NCBI GenBank assembly: GCA_021234155.1
Contig: JAJEKV010000003.1
Coordinates: 20,814,386-20,878,385, forward strand
DNA length: 64,000 bases
Origin: Isoetes taiwanensis
Taxonomy: Eukaryota; Streptophyta; Lycopodiopsida; Isoetales; Isoetaceae
Direction: 5' to 3'
Within the stretch, counting starts at the first letter, position 1, and every line of letters starts with the position of its first letter. A model generated the notes under the pieces. That model saw only the letters and a list, made by a program, of their open reading frames with translations, did no database searches and was not told where the DNA came from. Position numbers and translations under genes: made by a program. Positions 1-11,786 of the stretch are shown here, in pieces.

Positions 1-343
1 TTGCAATTTTCCAGGTTATTTAACGATGTGTGCAAAGGGAGTAGTAATTGCAATAACCATTTTGCCTTATTGCTAAAGAACCCATCTTCCTCAATGTTGA
101 GCAATGGGATATGACAATATGTGCATCTCTTATTCCATGCACACATCATATAAGTGCGACGCATCGCCAAATTTATATGATGCGCTCGACATTGTCAATG
201 AGTTGAAGCTCTCATTCCTGAATCGATAATAATATCCTTTTGCTGATGTATATGACTTTGGAAATCCCTTAAAGATGCTACTTTCGACCTAGTTCTAAAT
301 ACTCTCGAGGATCTCTTTCTTGTGACTGTAGACATTCCATAAG
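1..343. other. unassigned DNA
   Basis: I see no gene, repeat or RNA signal in this stretch. Reading frames are short and match no family I recognise. Confidence 0.4.
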
Positions 344-980
344 TTGGGGCGGAACCGAATTGCCAATTTCATCAAGATAAATTGGTGCAATGTCTACATT
401 TCTTTCTTCTACTATTCTACATCGTCGTTGCCTTGCTTGCTCTCTCTCTCATTCTTTGTCTATCATGCTCAGCTAAATTTACATAGCGCTCTCTATCTCT
501 ATCTCATTTTTTTTGTCTTGCTTCATCACGTAAATTTCCATAATGCTCTCTATCTTTTTGATGCCTTTTCTCTCTTTCTCTTTGAACCAAATTTGCATCA
601 TGATCTATCATATTTTATTCAATTATCTCTACATCTGCTTCATGTGCGACCACCATGGAGCTTGCACCTATAACCCTACCTCCATCTGTTACTCTCGCAT
701 AATTATCTCTTTCTTGAGATTCCAATGATTCTGTCACTTGATATGGCACCTCATCAACCACACCCAGTACAGATATTGGTGATTGTTCTTGTCCTGAAGA
801 GTCCTTGTTTCCTTGTCTCATCTCTCTTTTCTTGTCATGTAAATTTGCATAGCGCTCTCTTTTTCTTTGTCGTGCTCTCTCTCTTTCATCCTCCCTTATT
901 TGCATGGCGCTCTCTATTTTTTTCCTCAGATAAATTTGCATACCATTGCTAGTATGGTCTTCTTTGCTTAGAACTTCCAT
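344..980 (-). pseudogene. relic of an Arg/Glu-rich repeat protein
   Basis: A frame opens with ATG at 980 and runs to 615 on the minus strand (121 aa). It contains a charged segment of the kind ERERARQRKRERYANL. Below 615 the same type of Arg/Glu-rich text continues, but with stops and frame changes. On the plus strand the core GC(A/G)T(A/G)xxGCTCTCT recurs near 486, 540, 849 and 905, so the protein was built from short internal repeats. Such Arg-rich repeats occur near the N-terminus of some plant Helitron helicase proteins and in other low-complexity proteins, but no helicase or Rep motif is visible here. I therefore do not assign a function; it is probably a broken mobile-element or host gene end. 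Confidence 0.3.
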
Positions 981-1965
981 TATCCCCCTTGAATTTTAAT
1001 CTAAGCGAAATCTTTTACTTAAATATAGCACTATAACAAATGTTGAACTGTGTCTAAAATTAAATGTCGACGCAGAATAAGAACTTACTTCATTTTATCT
1101 TCTTGCTCACGTTTTATCCTTTTGTTGTCCCACATTCTCCTCTATCTTTGTCTCAATTAATAGACATCATGTCTTTGGCACGTTTACTAGGCACACCTCA
1201 CTAAAGGAACACGATACCCTGCAATGTAAAAATGCCAACTATCATGGAGATTTATTAAAAACCAATAAGCATATCAGTCACAAAATACAACAATAGTCTA
1301 GTTTACTTGGTGCCAATACTAAAAAATGGGTTTGCAAATATTATTACTAGTTCAAGGATGGCAAGCATATTAATGGCAAAATGAAGCAATAGTCTAAGTC
1401 GCTCATAGTGACATCTTTATGTTGGTAACACTTTACCCTTATTGTTTCTCAAGAATCTCTGGTAATTCCTATAGCATTTCATTTAAGTTTTTTATTGATC
1501 CCATCATTTGTACTATCGATCAATATTTTGGCTGTTTGCATTGTTTCTTTCAAACGTATTTATTGATGTAGTCTTGATCTAAGTCCAATGAAAATGCCCT
1601 TTTTAATTTAGTTTCTGTTTTAAGAACAATTTATACTTAAAAGGCTTAGGGAGACTAATCTAGTTCAAAGAAGTTTGAGGTATGCAAAACATCATGAATA
1701 CAGACGCTAGAACGATCAATCCTTTGGTGATATACATTTAACACCAAGGAGACCCGATAATACACGTGACATCTGGGCATGGGCATCAAACTGCTTCGCC
1801 AGCATGTTGCATTGGCATATGGGTCCAAAAATATGTTTCGAAGGTTTATTGTGACAGAAGTATGTTTCGAAGGATTTATTGTTGTGACACATGTTTTTTC
1901 CATTTTAGTCTTTTAAAATGTTCTTTTCGAGCCTATCTAGGATATACATAATTTTCTTTATCTAT
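981..1965. other. unassigned AT-rich DNA
   Basis: No coding frame, RNA gene or terminal repeat is recognisable here. Confidence 0.4.
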
Positions 1966-2250
1966 ATATCTTGTTCATCACATTAAGTACATCATGGCCG
2001 AGAAAAGGATAACATTCATGTCTCTCATCATTTCCCATTAAAGATGCAATATCTATATCTATATATTTTTTTTTATTGAAGGCCGATGTGTATATTTATA
2101 TATAAATAAAGTTACAAAAGTTTGCTTTTTACAGGGAAGTATAACCCATCAATATCTATATTTTGTTCATCACTTTAAGTATGACCTACAAAATGGCCAA
2201 GAAAGGGATAACATTAATGTCTCTCATCATTTCTCATTGAAGGTGCAAAG
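1966..2250 (+). repeat. diverged direct repeat of about 90 bp with a spacer
   Basis: The segment at about 1966-2052 recurs at about 2153-2248. Both contain GTTCATCAC(A/T)TTAAGTA, then GGATAACATT and ATGTCTCTCATCATTTC. The copies differ at many positions. The spacer at about 2060-2150 begins with a run of T and contains alternating TA. This looks like an old duplication or insertion scar. Confidence 0.5.
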
Positions 2251-2350
2251 ATACAATGAGTATAGATAGACTATAGAATGAGAATGAGAATGATTTTTTA
2301 TCGTCCACTGAGGCCAATCGGCCTATGGGACCCATAAGGAGCGCAGCAAA

Positions 2351-2421
2351 CTTATTACTGTCCGGGTTAAAAAACCCCCGCCCCGAAGGGTTTTCGAGGG
2401 AAAAACCGTGGCAGTAATAAG
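2351..2421 (-). other. multi-branched hairpin in LINE 3' UTR
   Basis: The outer arms are CTTATTACTG and CAGTAATAAG, a perfect 10-bp stem. Inside, the minus strand can form GGTTTT/AAAACC, a CCC-TTCG-GGG tetraloop hairpin and GGGTT/AACCC, although the first two partly compete. Related structures occur at 25516-25594 and 26555-26620. It may be the RNA signal used by the reverse transcriptase; that is inference. Confidence 0.55.
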
Positions 2422-2450
2422 AATGCTATACATCAATGTATATATACATG

Positions 2451-2890
2451 TCAAGTGTGTGCTCGAGGACATAGCTGATCTCGCATGTCCATAACCTCCT
2501 GAAGGTATGATCCTAGCACCCATACGGATGCTGTGCTCAATGTCACATGTAACGGTTGGCCAGGCCTGACCAACTCAGCATAGCGCATCCAACTTTGATC
2601 ATATGTTGGGCAACTTTGAAGGGTATGAGATTCATCCTCAATGACTCCCATTTGGCAGCATTGACAGAGCCTGTCCTGGCGTGGCTCACCAATCCATCTG
2701 CCCGTCTCAATTCGAAGATGATGTGCCCCTGTGCAAATGGAGGCAATGAGTCTGCGCCTTTTCATGGGCAAGTGGGTACGCAGGTAGCATTGCGGGCCTC
2801 GTTCCAATGTGGGATTTATGTGGCGCTGGTAGTGTGCTGTCTTGACATGTTCAAGGGCATTGGCATCCCAAAGCTTGCTGAGGAGATGTT
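2451..2890 (-). pseudogene. LINE reverse transcriptase ORF, C-terminal Cys/His segment
   Basis: The minus-strand frame reads through roughly 140 residues and ends at a stop at 2451. The central part has the pattern (L)RIETGRW, a Pro-Arg pair, then C-x2-C, then E-D-E-x-H, then C-P, spaced as in the Cys/His motif found after the reverse transcriptase domain of many LINE ORF2 proteins. The polymerase and endonuclease domains are absent, because the upstream sequence shows no RT motif. There is no ATG; the frame enters from a truncated 5' side. The family is clear in type but not in clade. Confidence 0.6.
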
Positions 2891-2900
2891 TTTACACACT

Positions 2901-3972
2901 ATCTTTTTCTCTTTTATTTAAGATCTTTAGTTAATGGTGGAACCTTTATTAGTCTAGCTGCAATGATTGGACTTTTCTAAATGTATAGGTATTTCAATGT
3001 ACGTGAGGGAGATGATTGAACTTTTTTGTAACACTAGGTATTTCAATGTATCGGTATTTCAACATATGTGAGGGAGGCAATAAAAAATACAGTAAGGAAA
3101 GTAGAAAGGGAAACATAACAGAAGAGAATAGAAAGGGATAAAAATATGATGGACCAAAAGCACGATCTCGTTTCCGAATAAAGAAAGGAAATACCTGTGT
3201 TCTTATACACAAAGGTCGCCGCAGAGTATCTGGATGAACATAGGTATCCATCAGTTCTCTATTTATTCATTTGGATATCTTATTGCATTCAAACAGGTTG
3301 CTTGTTCTTGCAATCAGACACGTTTCCTTAATCGTGTCTATTTTGGATAAAGTCACATTATGATACAGCTTATTTGATACATCCAACTGGCGCAATGTTT
3401 GTTAGCATATCCTTTTGATTTATGAAGGGAAAAAATCTTGTTTTAAAATCTGATAATATTGGCTTACATTCTTGATTTGGCCAGATTTGGCATATAGAGG
3501 ATGTCGAATCTGCCTAATACCATCCCAACTAGAATCTGCATGAAACTGGCACATGGTAAAACACTGCTGCTATGGCAAAAATAAGTCAAAGATTTCGCTT
3601 CTAACCTTTACCCAGGCTATTGTCTTTCTGCCATCTTCTCTGCCATTGCAACCAAGAAATTCCACGACCAGAAGCTATGGCTTGTGTGATTATCACTAGG
3701 TGTGGAACGATCTTTCTAAAACCCTGCAATAGCCTATGATCCATAAATACTTCATGCAAGCTCAAACCAACATGCAAGCTTCAAGCAAATTTTTTTTTTC
3801 CGCACGTTTGCACAAACACAAGTTGACACTTTCAAGCAATTTTAGAGTGTCCACGTTGCTGCCAACTAAGACTTTTGTGCACGTGGATACATCTACAACC
3901 GTTGGATTTCATCTAGGGCTGTGAAAATTCAAGAAAATTCCAGGTGGGTTGGGTTGTCCGTTACCGTCGGCC
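2901..3972. other. unassigned DNA
   Basis: I see no supported gene or repeat boundary. The open frames are short and AT-driven. Confidence 0.4.
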
Positions 3973-4233
3973 ATGTCTAGCGTTTCCGCTGAGGAATGCT
4001 TGAATGGGGCATCGCTGGTTGCATTCATTTATACAAAGCATGCCCGAACTCTTGCATTCATACATGAAGCATTAGATTCGCAGCTCCTTCAAGAAGCTCG
4101 GGGATGCGAGGAAGCAGAAATACCTCTTCCTCAACAGAAGATCATTGACTATGCTGGGCTTTCTGAGCATCATCTTCTCCGGTGGAAGGAGTTCGAGGAT
4201 CTCATAAGACGGGCAAGTTGGCATTTGGGTTAG
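3973..4233 (+). CDS. hypothetical 86-aa reading frame, possible host exon
   Basis: The first ATG lies at 3973 in the context GGCCATG, and the frame closes at 4233. The composition is unlike the AT-driven frames around it: it is rich in Glu, Leu, Ala and His, with the segments SAEECLNGASLVAF and LSEHHLLRWKEFEDLI. This suggests it was once protein-coding. I do not recognise the family. There is no signal peptide, membrane segment or metal motif. The DNA after the stop does not continue the protein in another frame in an obvious way. It could be the first exon of a host gene, a gene fragment carried by a transposon, or chance. Confidence 0.25.
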   Translation: MSSVSAEECLNGASLVAFIYTKHARTLAFIHEALDSQLLQEARGCEEAEIPLPQQKIIDYAGLSEHHLLRWKEFEDLIRRASWHLG

Positions 4234-5126
4234 GTATGCTCATTGAGAAGAAACTCAGAAAGATTTTGCTAGGGCTTGTTCGGTTTGGAAGAGAGCTTTG
4301 AAGATTGACTACACAAACCGCACTTTACGGTTGTTTGTGCCTTTGCCTTAGCATTTTGTTCTGTTGGAGACCGATAATGTCACCCCTTCTGGATTAGGAC
4401 ATTTTTGGATAGAGCTAGGGTGCTTGTTTCCATCTTCTAGATGTTATCCTCTATTTCTCCCATAGAAAGGAGTTAGGACAATCTCATGAACTGATATTTT
4501 ATCATGTTTTTCGAATAAAATCTTCGAACGCTTCCTGCACTGAGGTGGTAACAGTGCCGTAGACTACATTATTAGTTTGTCGGTTTATTTCCAATCCAAT
4601 CTTACTAAAAGGAACCATGACTGTTCAGTTTGCAGTCAGCAGCAAAGCCGAAGGCAATGAGCTACCATTTGAGTTTGACTGTTCAATGAATCTGCTTTTT
4701 AATGGTCACCGCAGTCACACCGGCAGGGTATAGAGAGTTAGGGACATGATGCTGGCTTAGTTAGCCTCTATTTTATATGGTTGGTCAAAAAGGAGCAAAA
4801 AGCTACGACAAACACCAAATGCTTGTTTTAGGGTGACCAAAATGATGAATGTGACATCTTCACAGGGTATACTTTCTCTAGCCATTCTTCAAAGATGTTT
4901 TTTAGGCCAAGTCTATTGCATGCATTGTTCTTATAGACCCTGCAGGTGTCAACGGGCTTAAAGTTACTTAAATGAATATTTCTTTCTTGCTTTATATGGT
5001 GATTTGAACTTCCATATTACTTTATGCCTGCTGCAATTGATGGGCTTGTTTTAACGTCTCTCTCCAACCGTACTCCATTTTGCAGGTGGTAGAGCAGAAA
5101 ATGTCGAATGAAATTCGAGATGAAGT
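4234..5126. other. unassigned DNA
   Basis: Nothing recognisable apart from ordinary AT-rich plant intergenic or intronic sequence. Confidence 0.35.
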
Positions 5127-5279
5127 ATGTATCCTTCACCTATCGGCTTCCATTCTTGCAGAGGCTTTGGTTTGTTGGTAAAAAGTGGACATGCATTCCA
5201 GGGGAAACTTGTTAATGTCATGCTGAATGAGAAAGTGAACACAAATGGAGAATGTTCTGTTCAGGTACTTCAATTGTGA
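5127..5279 (+). CDS. possible internal exon, about 34 coding residues
   Basis: A pyrimidine-rich stretch ending in TTCTTGCAG at 5161 is followed by an open frame containing KSGHAFQGKLVNVMLNEKV and ending in CAG at 5264. The next bases are GTACTT, a possible splice donor. The surrounding frame is open from ATG 5127 to TGA 5279. The residue composition looks coding, but the family is unknown to me. A second acceptor-like TTTTGCAG lies at 5078-5085. It may belong to the same decayed or intron-rich host gene as the frame at 3973-4233. Confidence 0.2.
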   Translation: MYPSPIGFHSCRGFGLLVKSGHAFQGKLVNVMLNEKVNTNGECSVQVLQL

Positions 5280-7703
5280 GGGGATTAGCAAGTTTCTCAT
5301 AATTGTGTTGCAGATTATTACTGATATTGAAACGAATAAAGTGGAATCTGAGTGCATGGAATTCTTAATATGAATCCAACAGTGGTGTCCATAAATTAAC
5401 CATAAACAGAGAAATAAACCTCATAGGACATGTAATTTCATCCATAAATAGCCTAGGCACATTAAAGAAGGAACTATATAAAGCCTTGCATGCATGTGGT
5501 TCTACCTAAACAGATTACATTGTTGCAATGGTGAGTTTTTTTTTCTTGTGATTGCATTGCAATATGCTGTTGAATTTTTAAAAATACATTTTTTTCTACA
5601 TTATTTAGCTTGATTGATTCATTTCTAGCGTCTACCATGCCTCCTCTATTCCATTGTTGGAAATATAAATACGTTTTTCTGAGACATCCTGATTTTTAAC
5701 TTGTCAGGCTGTATGATAGTATTATCTTAAGTTAACACTTGGTGCATGCTATGATATTGATTTCTGGACAGTGTCTTTGAACCCATAATCTGTACCTTTG
5801 AACTTGTAATTCTTTGACTTGTGCTTCATTTTAATGGATTAGTTTAAGTGATTTAGCTTTCTGTATTACTGAATGTTCTTTTACGTTTATTGTTAGATTG
5901 ATTTACAGTCTTCTCAAGAAAAACTGCAATTCATTTTTGTCTCAAGATGAGATCATTTCACACATGTTGAAGTTAGAAATATTTTGGAATTGCATGTAGT
6001 TTTCTGCATCACTCATGGCTATTCCGGCTTTATAATTTATGCTATCCAAACAAATCCCTAAAGTTCACTTTATTTTTTCCTTGATTCTATAAGTAATGAC
6101 GACTATGTAAAGCACAGATAGCCAGTGCCTTTCTAGCCCGACAGAAGAATAGTATGTATGATTACTTGTTGTATCACCTTTGTGGACTTGGGAGTTAACC
6201 AGACGTTGTGCATTATTGGAGTCTCTATATCATTGTGCTTCTAAGATTTAGCTATTGATATTTTGTCAAGTGTGCATATGGCCTGATTTGTGGAACGCTC
6301 AATGAAAGGACACAGTAATGACATTAGTTATATGACCTTTGTGCACCTAACAACATTGCCACGGGAGGCTATGATGGAAAGGTTACATGCAAGTTCGATT
6401 TTTAAAGAACTTGTTGCTGCTTTCACATTTCGTATTGCCACGATATATTTCTTGTCTCAATTCATGGAAAAGGAAAGGATACTTCTAACAACATCCCTCT
6501 TTTAAACATGGTCAGTAATTATCTCATGACACTCCAATCTTGGACTTTACTTCTCCTCTATATATGTTGACTGCTTTAACAGTTTCCTAGTTTTCATTGC
6601 AGCCTACTATGGACAGATAAGGGGACAATAATAAGTCAGTTTGGACAGTTAGAAAGAAGTGCAAGACAACTTTGGCAGCAACACTCTTATGAGAATCAGT
6701 TAAATGTATACTGTAGGATGAAAGACTTCAGGGATAAGCAAATATAATATTCTATTTAGTTGGCCCAATAAGAGGTCACAGGTTCTGTTGTGCTTCCTTT
6801 TAGCAGATCTCTGCTATCGGAGCTGCACTAGCCTAACTTTAGCCGAACTATTTATTCAGACATTTTTATTCTTGTTCCACTCATGCAGTAGAGATCAAAC
6901 AACTAAAAAAGGAATAGATTAGTCAGCAAAACTTGATGACAAAGGAAATTATTAATCAATACTGCAGACGTAACTATGCACTGGTTCTTCTCTGCCCTCT
7001 TGCTATATTCAAGCCTCTGGGAAAAAAGGGACTAAGAGAGATCGATGTGTTGCTTCCTGTAGTTTAGACTGATATCTATCAATTCATCTGATATTCTATG
7101 TTCTTACATTTGGTAGAGATTTTCTGTAAAGCAACACATGTAGGCCCATGCCCGTTGAAGTGGCATGGCCTCAAGCATTATACACCTTTATTTTATATCC
7201 TACAACAACTCCTCATAGAACATTTCTAGGCGTTATACCCCCCTCGAGTGCAAAAACCATAAAAATGGACACCTACGATGGCTATGGCTTTGGATGAGAA
7301 TCTCTATGAATAATCCAACGATTCATTACATGCACGTGGCACCATTGATATTTCCGTACTTGCATTTGTTAATGTTATAAAAGCAACACCCATTCCAAAT
7401 CTTGCAATTTGCTATGCAAAGTAATCAAACGTACTTTTGACTAGTTTTTTTTTTTTTTTTTTTTTATTAACTAGCCATGCTTTAGTGCGTAGAAAATAGA
7501 CCCATTCTGGATTTGCTTTTAAATAAATGACCCAAACGTCTGGCTCTATGAAGTCTTTGAAAATATCTCAAGGATTAATGGTAGATTCACGTGGTAGATA
7601 TCTGGCTGTTTTTCAACGGTTTTTTTATCTTCACTGCCACGCTAGCTGCTCGACAGATTCACATGGAAATTTTAGCAATGGCAAAATTTTAGCTAAAAAT
7701 AGT
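5280..7703. other. unassigned DNA
   Basis: No gene is supported. A run of more than 20 T lies at about 7446-7465. The frame at 6290-6505 has no family resemblance and is treated as chance. Confidence 0.35.
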
Positions 7704-8377
7704 TGATAGAAGTTAGATTATATTTGCAAGTTCTATCCAATACAATCTTGTGCAAACACCCTTAGAATTATCTACCACTTAACTTATAACACAAGTCTAT
7801 TATTTATTCTTAACCATTAAAACAATCATAGATATTACTGTTCAAATGGTATTGATTGAATCACTGTAGCGGTATAAAGCTTGAAGAACTCGGGCATCCA
7901 TTATTTCATGGATCCATACAATTCCGGCACACCAAACAACTGCAATCCCCACTCACTGTTCATCTGCATCTATATATCTAAGTTTCTTGTAGAATCCGAT
8001 CGGCAAGGCTTAACCATCGGACTTCTATATGAGTCAAACTTATCTCAAGAAATATCCCATATTTCTTGAGTCTATAAATATCCCACAGGCATTTCGGCAT
8101 ATCGGCTCCAACCATTGAACTTCGATTTCTCAACAATAATTTTAATGTTAAAAGTTAAGACTTAACTTTTAACCATACTTCACGACAAAGGTTTTGTGCA
8201 TACCTAGGTTTGAGCTTCAACCCATGCAGACATCATTCATACCTAGTATGTGATGATGCTCACTGCTCCAACAACTTGTCTTGACCTAGGTGTTACAGCT
8301 TCAATAATTTATCCTGAACTGTATATTAACACTATAACTCAAGTTTTCTGAGGAGAAATAACATGACACTTCTAACA
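7704..8377 (-). repeat. Copia-1 3' LTR
   Basis: It begins TGATAGAAGT and ends ACTTCTAACA in plus orientation, an imperfect terminal inverted repeat. It matches 12598-13274 almost base for base. The clearest difference is near 8341-8355, around a CTG/CAG-rich spot. A TATA-like ATATTTATA on the minus strand is present at about 8073-8082. Confidence 0.95.
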
Positions 8378-8389
8378 CTTTCCCTTCAT
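8378..8389 (-). other. Copia-1 polypurine tract
   Basis: The minus strand reads ATGAAGGGAAAG directly before the 3' LTR, the expected plus-strand primer. Confidence 0.8.
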
Positions 8390-9992
8390 GTTACTTTCTC
8401 TCAGAATCGATCATTTGTCTCGACTTCTTGAATTTTATCTCGGTCAATGCCTTAGTCTTAGAATATCGCTAGTTTGCAACTCTGTTTGTATATAACGTAC
8501 TTCAATAATTTTCTTACTTACGGATCCCTTATGAAATGCATCTCACTCAATATGCTTGGTTCTTTTTCGTCTTTGTATGGGATTCTTAGTCATTGCTATG
8601 CATTTGGAGCTATCGTGAGAATAAGCGCAAAGGTTTTCTTTGTTCTATCCCTATTTCCTTCAACAATCTTTCACTCCATACCATTTCTTTTGCAGCAAGA
8701 GTTGTAGCTGCATATTCTGCTTCTGCAGAAGAAAGTGCTATAGCCTTTTGTTTTCTACATTTCCAAGAGATAGGTCCTCCACCTAGCATGCAAATAATTC
8801 CTGAGGTTGACTTTCTCTCATCGGGGTCTCCACCCCAGTCTGAATCACAGTAGGACAAGAGTTCCATGTTGTTAGAATTGAATTGAATGCCAAAATCTAC
8901 AGTACCTTTCAAATATCTAAGGACTCTCTTAGCAGCCTGCCAATGCGTCCTTCCAAAATTATGACAATACCTGCTCAAAATGTTCACTGCAAATGAAATA
9001 TCAGGTCTGGTGCAGTTGGATAAATATAACAAACATCCAACTAATTCTTGATATGGTATCTTCTCCAATTCTAACTTTTCTTTATCAGATTGTTCACCAA
9101 CATTAGCAGTAAGTTTATTACCAGGAACCATGGGAGTTTGAACTACCTTAGAATCTTCCATGTAGAACCTTTTGAGCATGCCTGCAATGTTCTGACCCTG
9201 TGTTAGAGTTAGAATTTGTTTACTTCGATCTCTAAAAACTTCAATACCCAAGAACTTCTTGAGTTCTCCCAAATCAACCATCTTAAACCTACTTTTGAGA
9301 ATATCTTTACACTTTTGTAGCACCTCAAGACTGCTACTAACCATGACATTGTCATCCACATACAATGCAATATAGCAAACTTCATTTCCATCTCTGAACA
9401 GATAAATATTACCATCATCTTTCAATTTTAAAAAACCTTGTTCTCTCAGATATGTATCCATGCACAGGTACCACTGTCTTGGTGATTGCTTAAGTCCATA
9501 GACAGCTTTCTTAAGCTTCCATACTTTGGCTTTCCCTTGCTCAAAACCAGGAGGTTGCACCATAAATATTTCTTCTTCTAATTCTGCATTTAAAAATGCA
9601 GTAGACACATCCATGTGATGTATCTCAAAGTTTTTTGCATTGGCTATAGCCAATAGCATTCTGATACTTGTCATTTTGACTATGGGAGAAAAAGTTTCCT
9701 CATAGTCAATCCCCTTTCTCTGAGTATAACCCTGTGCTACTAATCGAGCTTTATACTTTACTGAATTGGGTTGAGCACCTTGCTTTATTTTAAATATCCA
9801 TTTACATCCCACTGCATGTCTATTTTTGGGCAAATCCACAAGCTCATACGTCCCTGTTCTTTTGAAGGCATCTAGTTCATCATTCATGGCAACTTTCCAT
9901 TTTTCTCCATCAACTGCATTTATAGCCTCCTTAAATGACTTGGGTACTTCAGTATCCAATAGAGCAAGAATCTCAACCAGGTTTATATCAGC
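8390..9992 (-). pseudogene. Copia-1 reverse transcriptase and RNase H
   Basis: The frame from 9959 to 8610 is 449 codons long and open. It carries the copia RT start WxxAMxxE, the region GCKWIFKIK, the first catalytic Asp in MDVSTAFLN (about residue 117) and the active-site YVDD at residues 200-203. RNase H follows with CDSDWGG (Asp 372/374) and SSAEAEY (Glu 413/415). After residue 449 the frame shifts; the remaining RNase H text down to 8390 (including KNPI and RTKHIE) lies in other frames with stops. The enzyme would copy the element RNA in virus-like particles. The frame is continuous with integrase except for one TAA at 9996-9998. Confidence 0.9.
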
Positions 9993-9995
9993 TAT

Positions 9996-11312
9996 TTAAT
10001 TTTGCAACCTTTTGCTTCTCCCTGTGCTATCTCTTCCAAAGATTCCATAATCTACATTAGCCTCTTGCTGTAGAATTTGTGCTGCTGTCCTTCTACTAGG
10101 TTTTGATCTTTTGTCAGTAATATCTGCAGGGATATCTACATCACTTTCAGACCTATCTTGCTGAGTATGCACATCATCTGCAGACCTAACTTGCTGGTTA
10201 TCAACCTTAATAATGTCTTTTTCATCATCATCCATAATGTTGACATCTTGCAGCTGTGGCAACTTCTGAGTTTGCTTATCTTTGACATTAATAGAGGAGA
10301 ATTCAATATTTTTATAACATTGAGACTCGTCAAATGTGACATCTCTGCTGATTAAAATTCTCTTACTTTGTGGATCAAATAGTCTATAAGCTTTTGACTC
10401 TTTGTCATACCCTATTAGAAAAGCTATTCTAGCTTGATCATCCAACTTGAGTCTCTTCTGTTTTGGCACATGAACAAAGCTTAAGCAACCAAAAGCTCTT
10501 AGGTGTTCATAGTTTGGTTTGGCTCCTGACCACATTTCATTTGGTGTCATCCCATTAAGACTTTTGTTTGGCAATAAATTCTGAACTTCTACTGCAGTCA
10601 AAACAGCCTCTTCCCACAAGTAATTAGGTAGCCCTGTATGCTTTATCATAGTTCTAACTGCATTCAAGATTGTTCTATTTTTCCTTTCTGCAATTCCATT
10701 AGTTTGAGGTGAGTAACTACATGTAAATTGCCTTTTAACTCCCCTGACTTTACAAAACTTGATAAATTCAGTTGACATGAATTCTCCACCACGGTCTGAA
10801 TGAATGCATTTGATCTTTTTCCCTGTCTCCAACTCTACTTCTGCAGCAAATAATTTATAAGCCTCAAAGGCTTGATCTTTAGTTCTAAGACACATGCACA
10901 CGGTCTTTCTACTAAAGTCATCAATGAAGGTAATAAAATACCTTTTCCCTGATATTCCTCGAACATTAAGTGGACCACAAATGTCAGAGTGCACTATTTC
11001 CAACACTTCTTTGGTTTTCCTTTTTGCCCTTTTAAAAGGCAGTCTTGCATGTTTTCCTAACATGCACCCCAAACAGACTTTTGGTCTTTTGACTCCATCT
11101 TTTGCTTTAATTAATTTTCCTTTGACCAAAGCATCTATGATGCTGTGATTAGCATGACATAGCCTCTGATGCCAAATGTCTAGATCAGCAATCTCAATAG
11201 AATTAACAGAGAGTATACAACTGCCATCCAATGCAAACAAGTTTCCAAATCTTTTTGCAAGAAACTTAATTTCATTATCATAGAACACTTTACATTGATA
11301 TTTGTCAAACAC
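9996..11312 (-). CDS. Copia-1 integrase
   Basis: This open frame of 438 codons holds the HHCC zinc-binding domain (His48, His53, Cys80, Cys83) and the catalytic DDE triad: Asp110 in HSDICGP, Asp173 in HSDRGGE, and Glu209 in NGIAERKN. The Asp173-Glu209 spacing is 35 residues, as expected. A charged, poorly conserved tail leads into reverse transcriptase. The N-terminal part is the GAG-pre-integrase region. There is no own start codon because integrase is cut from a polyprotein. The frame ends at a TAA that would separate it from RT; this may be a real inactivating mutation or a sequencing error. Confidence 0.92.
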   Translation of the reverse strand: MFDKYQCKVFYDNEIKFLAKRFGNLFALDGSCILSVNSIEIADLDIWHQRLCHANHSIIDALVKGKLIKAKDGVKRPKVCLGCMLGKHARLPFKRAKRKTKEVLEIVHSDICGPLNVRGISGKRYFITFIDDFSRKTVCMCLRTKDQAFEAYKLFAAEVELETGKKIKCIHSDRGGEFMSTEFIKFCKVRGVKRQFTCSYSPQTNGIAERKNRTILNAVRTMIKHTGLPNYLWEEAVLTAVEVQNLLPNKSLNGMTPNEMWSGAKPNYEHLRAFGCLSFVHVPKQKRLKLDDQARIAFLIGYDKESKAYRLFDPQSKRILISRDVTFDESQCYKNIEFSSINVKDKQTQKLPQLQDVNIMDDDEKDIIKVDNQQVRSADDVHTQQDRSESDVDIPADITDKRSKPSRRTAAQILQQEANVDYGIFGRDSTGRSKRLQN

Positions 11313-11786
11313 AACAATGTACTACCTGTGCTACTGAAATTAGATTCTTCACAAGTGAAGGTACACATAAAATGTCCTTTAAGTTCACTACTTTCCCTTG
11401 AAGATCAAAAATTCTAGCATCCCTGTACATTGAACATCTTGTAACTTCCCATTTCCCAGCTTGATGTGCTTAATTCTTCCTTCTTTTCCCTCCTTGAACA
11501 ATTTAGTTGAGCTGGTCACGGATTTTTCTACTCCACTATCTAATATTAGCATTTCATCAATGTTGTTAGAACTTTCCTTTGAAATAACTAAAATATTTTG
11601 GTTACTTACCTCCACATCTTCATCTTCTTCACTAGAGTCCTCCTCTTCAATATCCTGAACCAAATTTACAGCTGATTTTTGGCTATCAAGCTTCCTTCCA
11701 CGTCCTCTAGAAACATTTCTCCCTCTGCTGGATCTGACCCTGTTTATATTGCTGCTAGAACACCTTTGCCTCCACAATTGAAGCAC
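11313..11786 (-). pseudogene. Copia-1 protease region, frameshifted
   Basis: The frame 11786-11388 contains an RGRG-type basic stretch, an acidic stretch EEEDSSEEDED, and the aspartic protease active site LILDSG. It ends in a stop at 11388. The following conserved segment, with ILCVPSLVKNLISV, is readable only in another frame at about 11387-11320. Thus there is one frameshift at the gag junction near 11765 and one on each side of the pre-integrase region. The protease would process the Gag-Pol polyprotein. Confidence 0.8.

Larger units (their letters stand above)
2283..2890 (-). mobile_element. 3' end of a LINE (non-LTR retrotransposon)
   Basis: On the minus strand the order is the C-terminal coding end of a LINE-type ORF2 (2890-2451), about 30 bp of spacer, a strong hairpin (2421-2351), a second palindrome around ATAGGCCGATTGGCCT, then a short tail of CATTCT repeats ending near 2283. 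A coding end, a 3' UTR and a simple-repeat tail is the normal layout of a 5'-truncated LINE. The element is only about 0.6 kb, so it is a dead 5'-truncated copy. I did not find a convincing target-site duplication. Confidence 0.6.

Noticed and set aside
7881-8069. 62-aa frame present twice (also 12775-12963)
   Set aside because: It lies inside both Copia-1 LTRs; the duplication is the LTR pair, not a gene pair.
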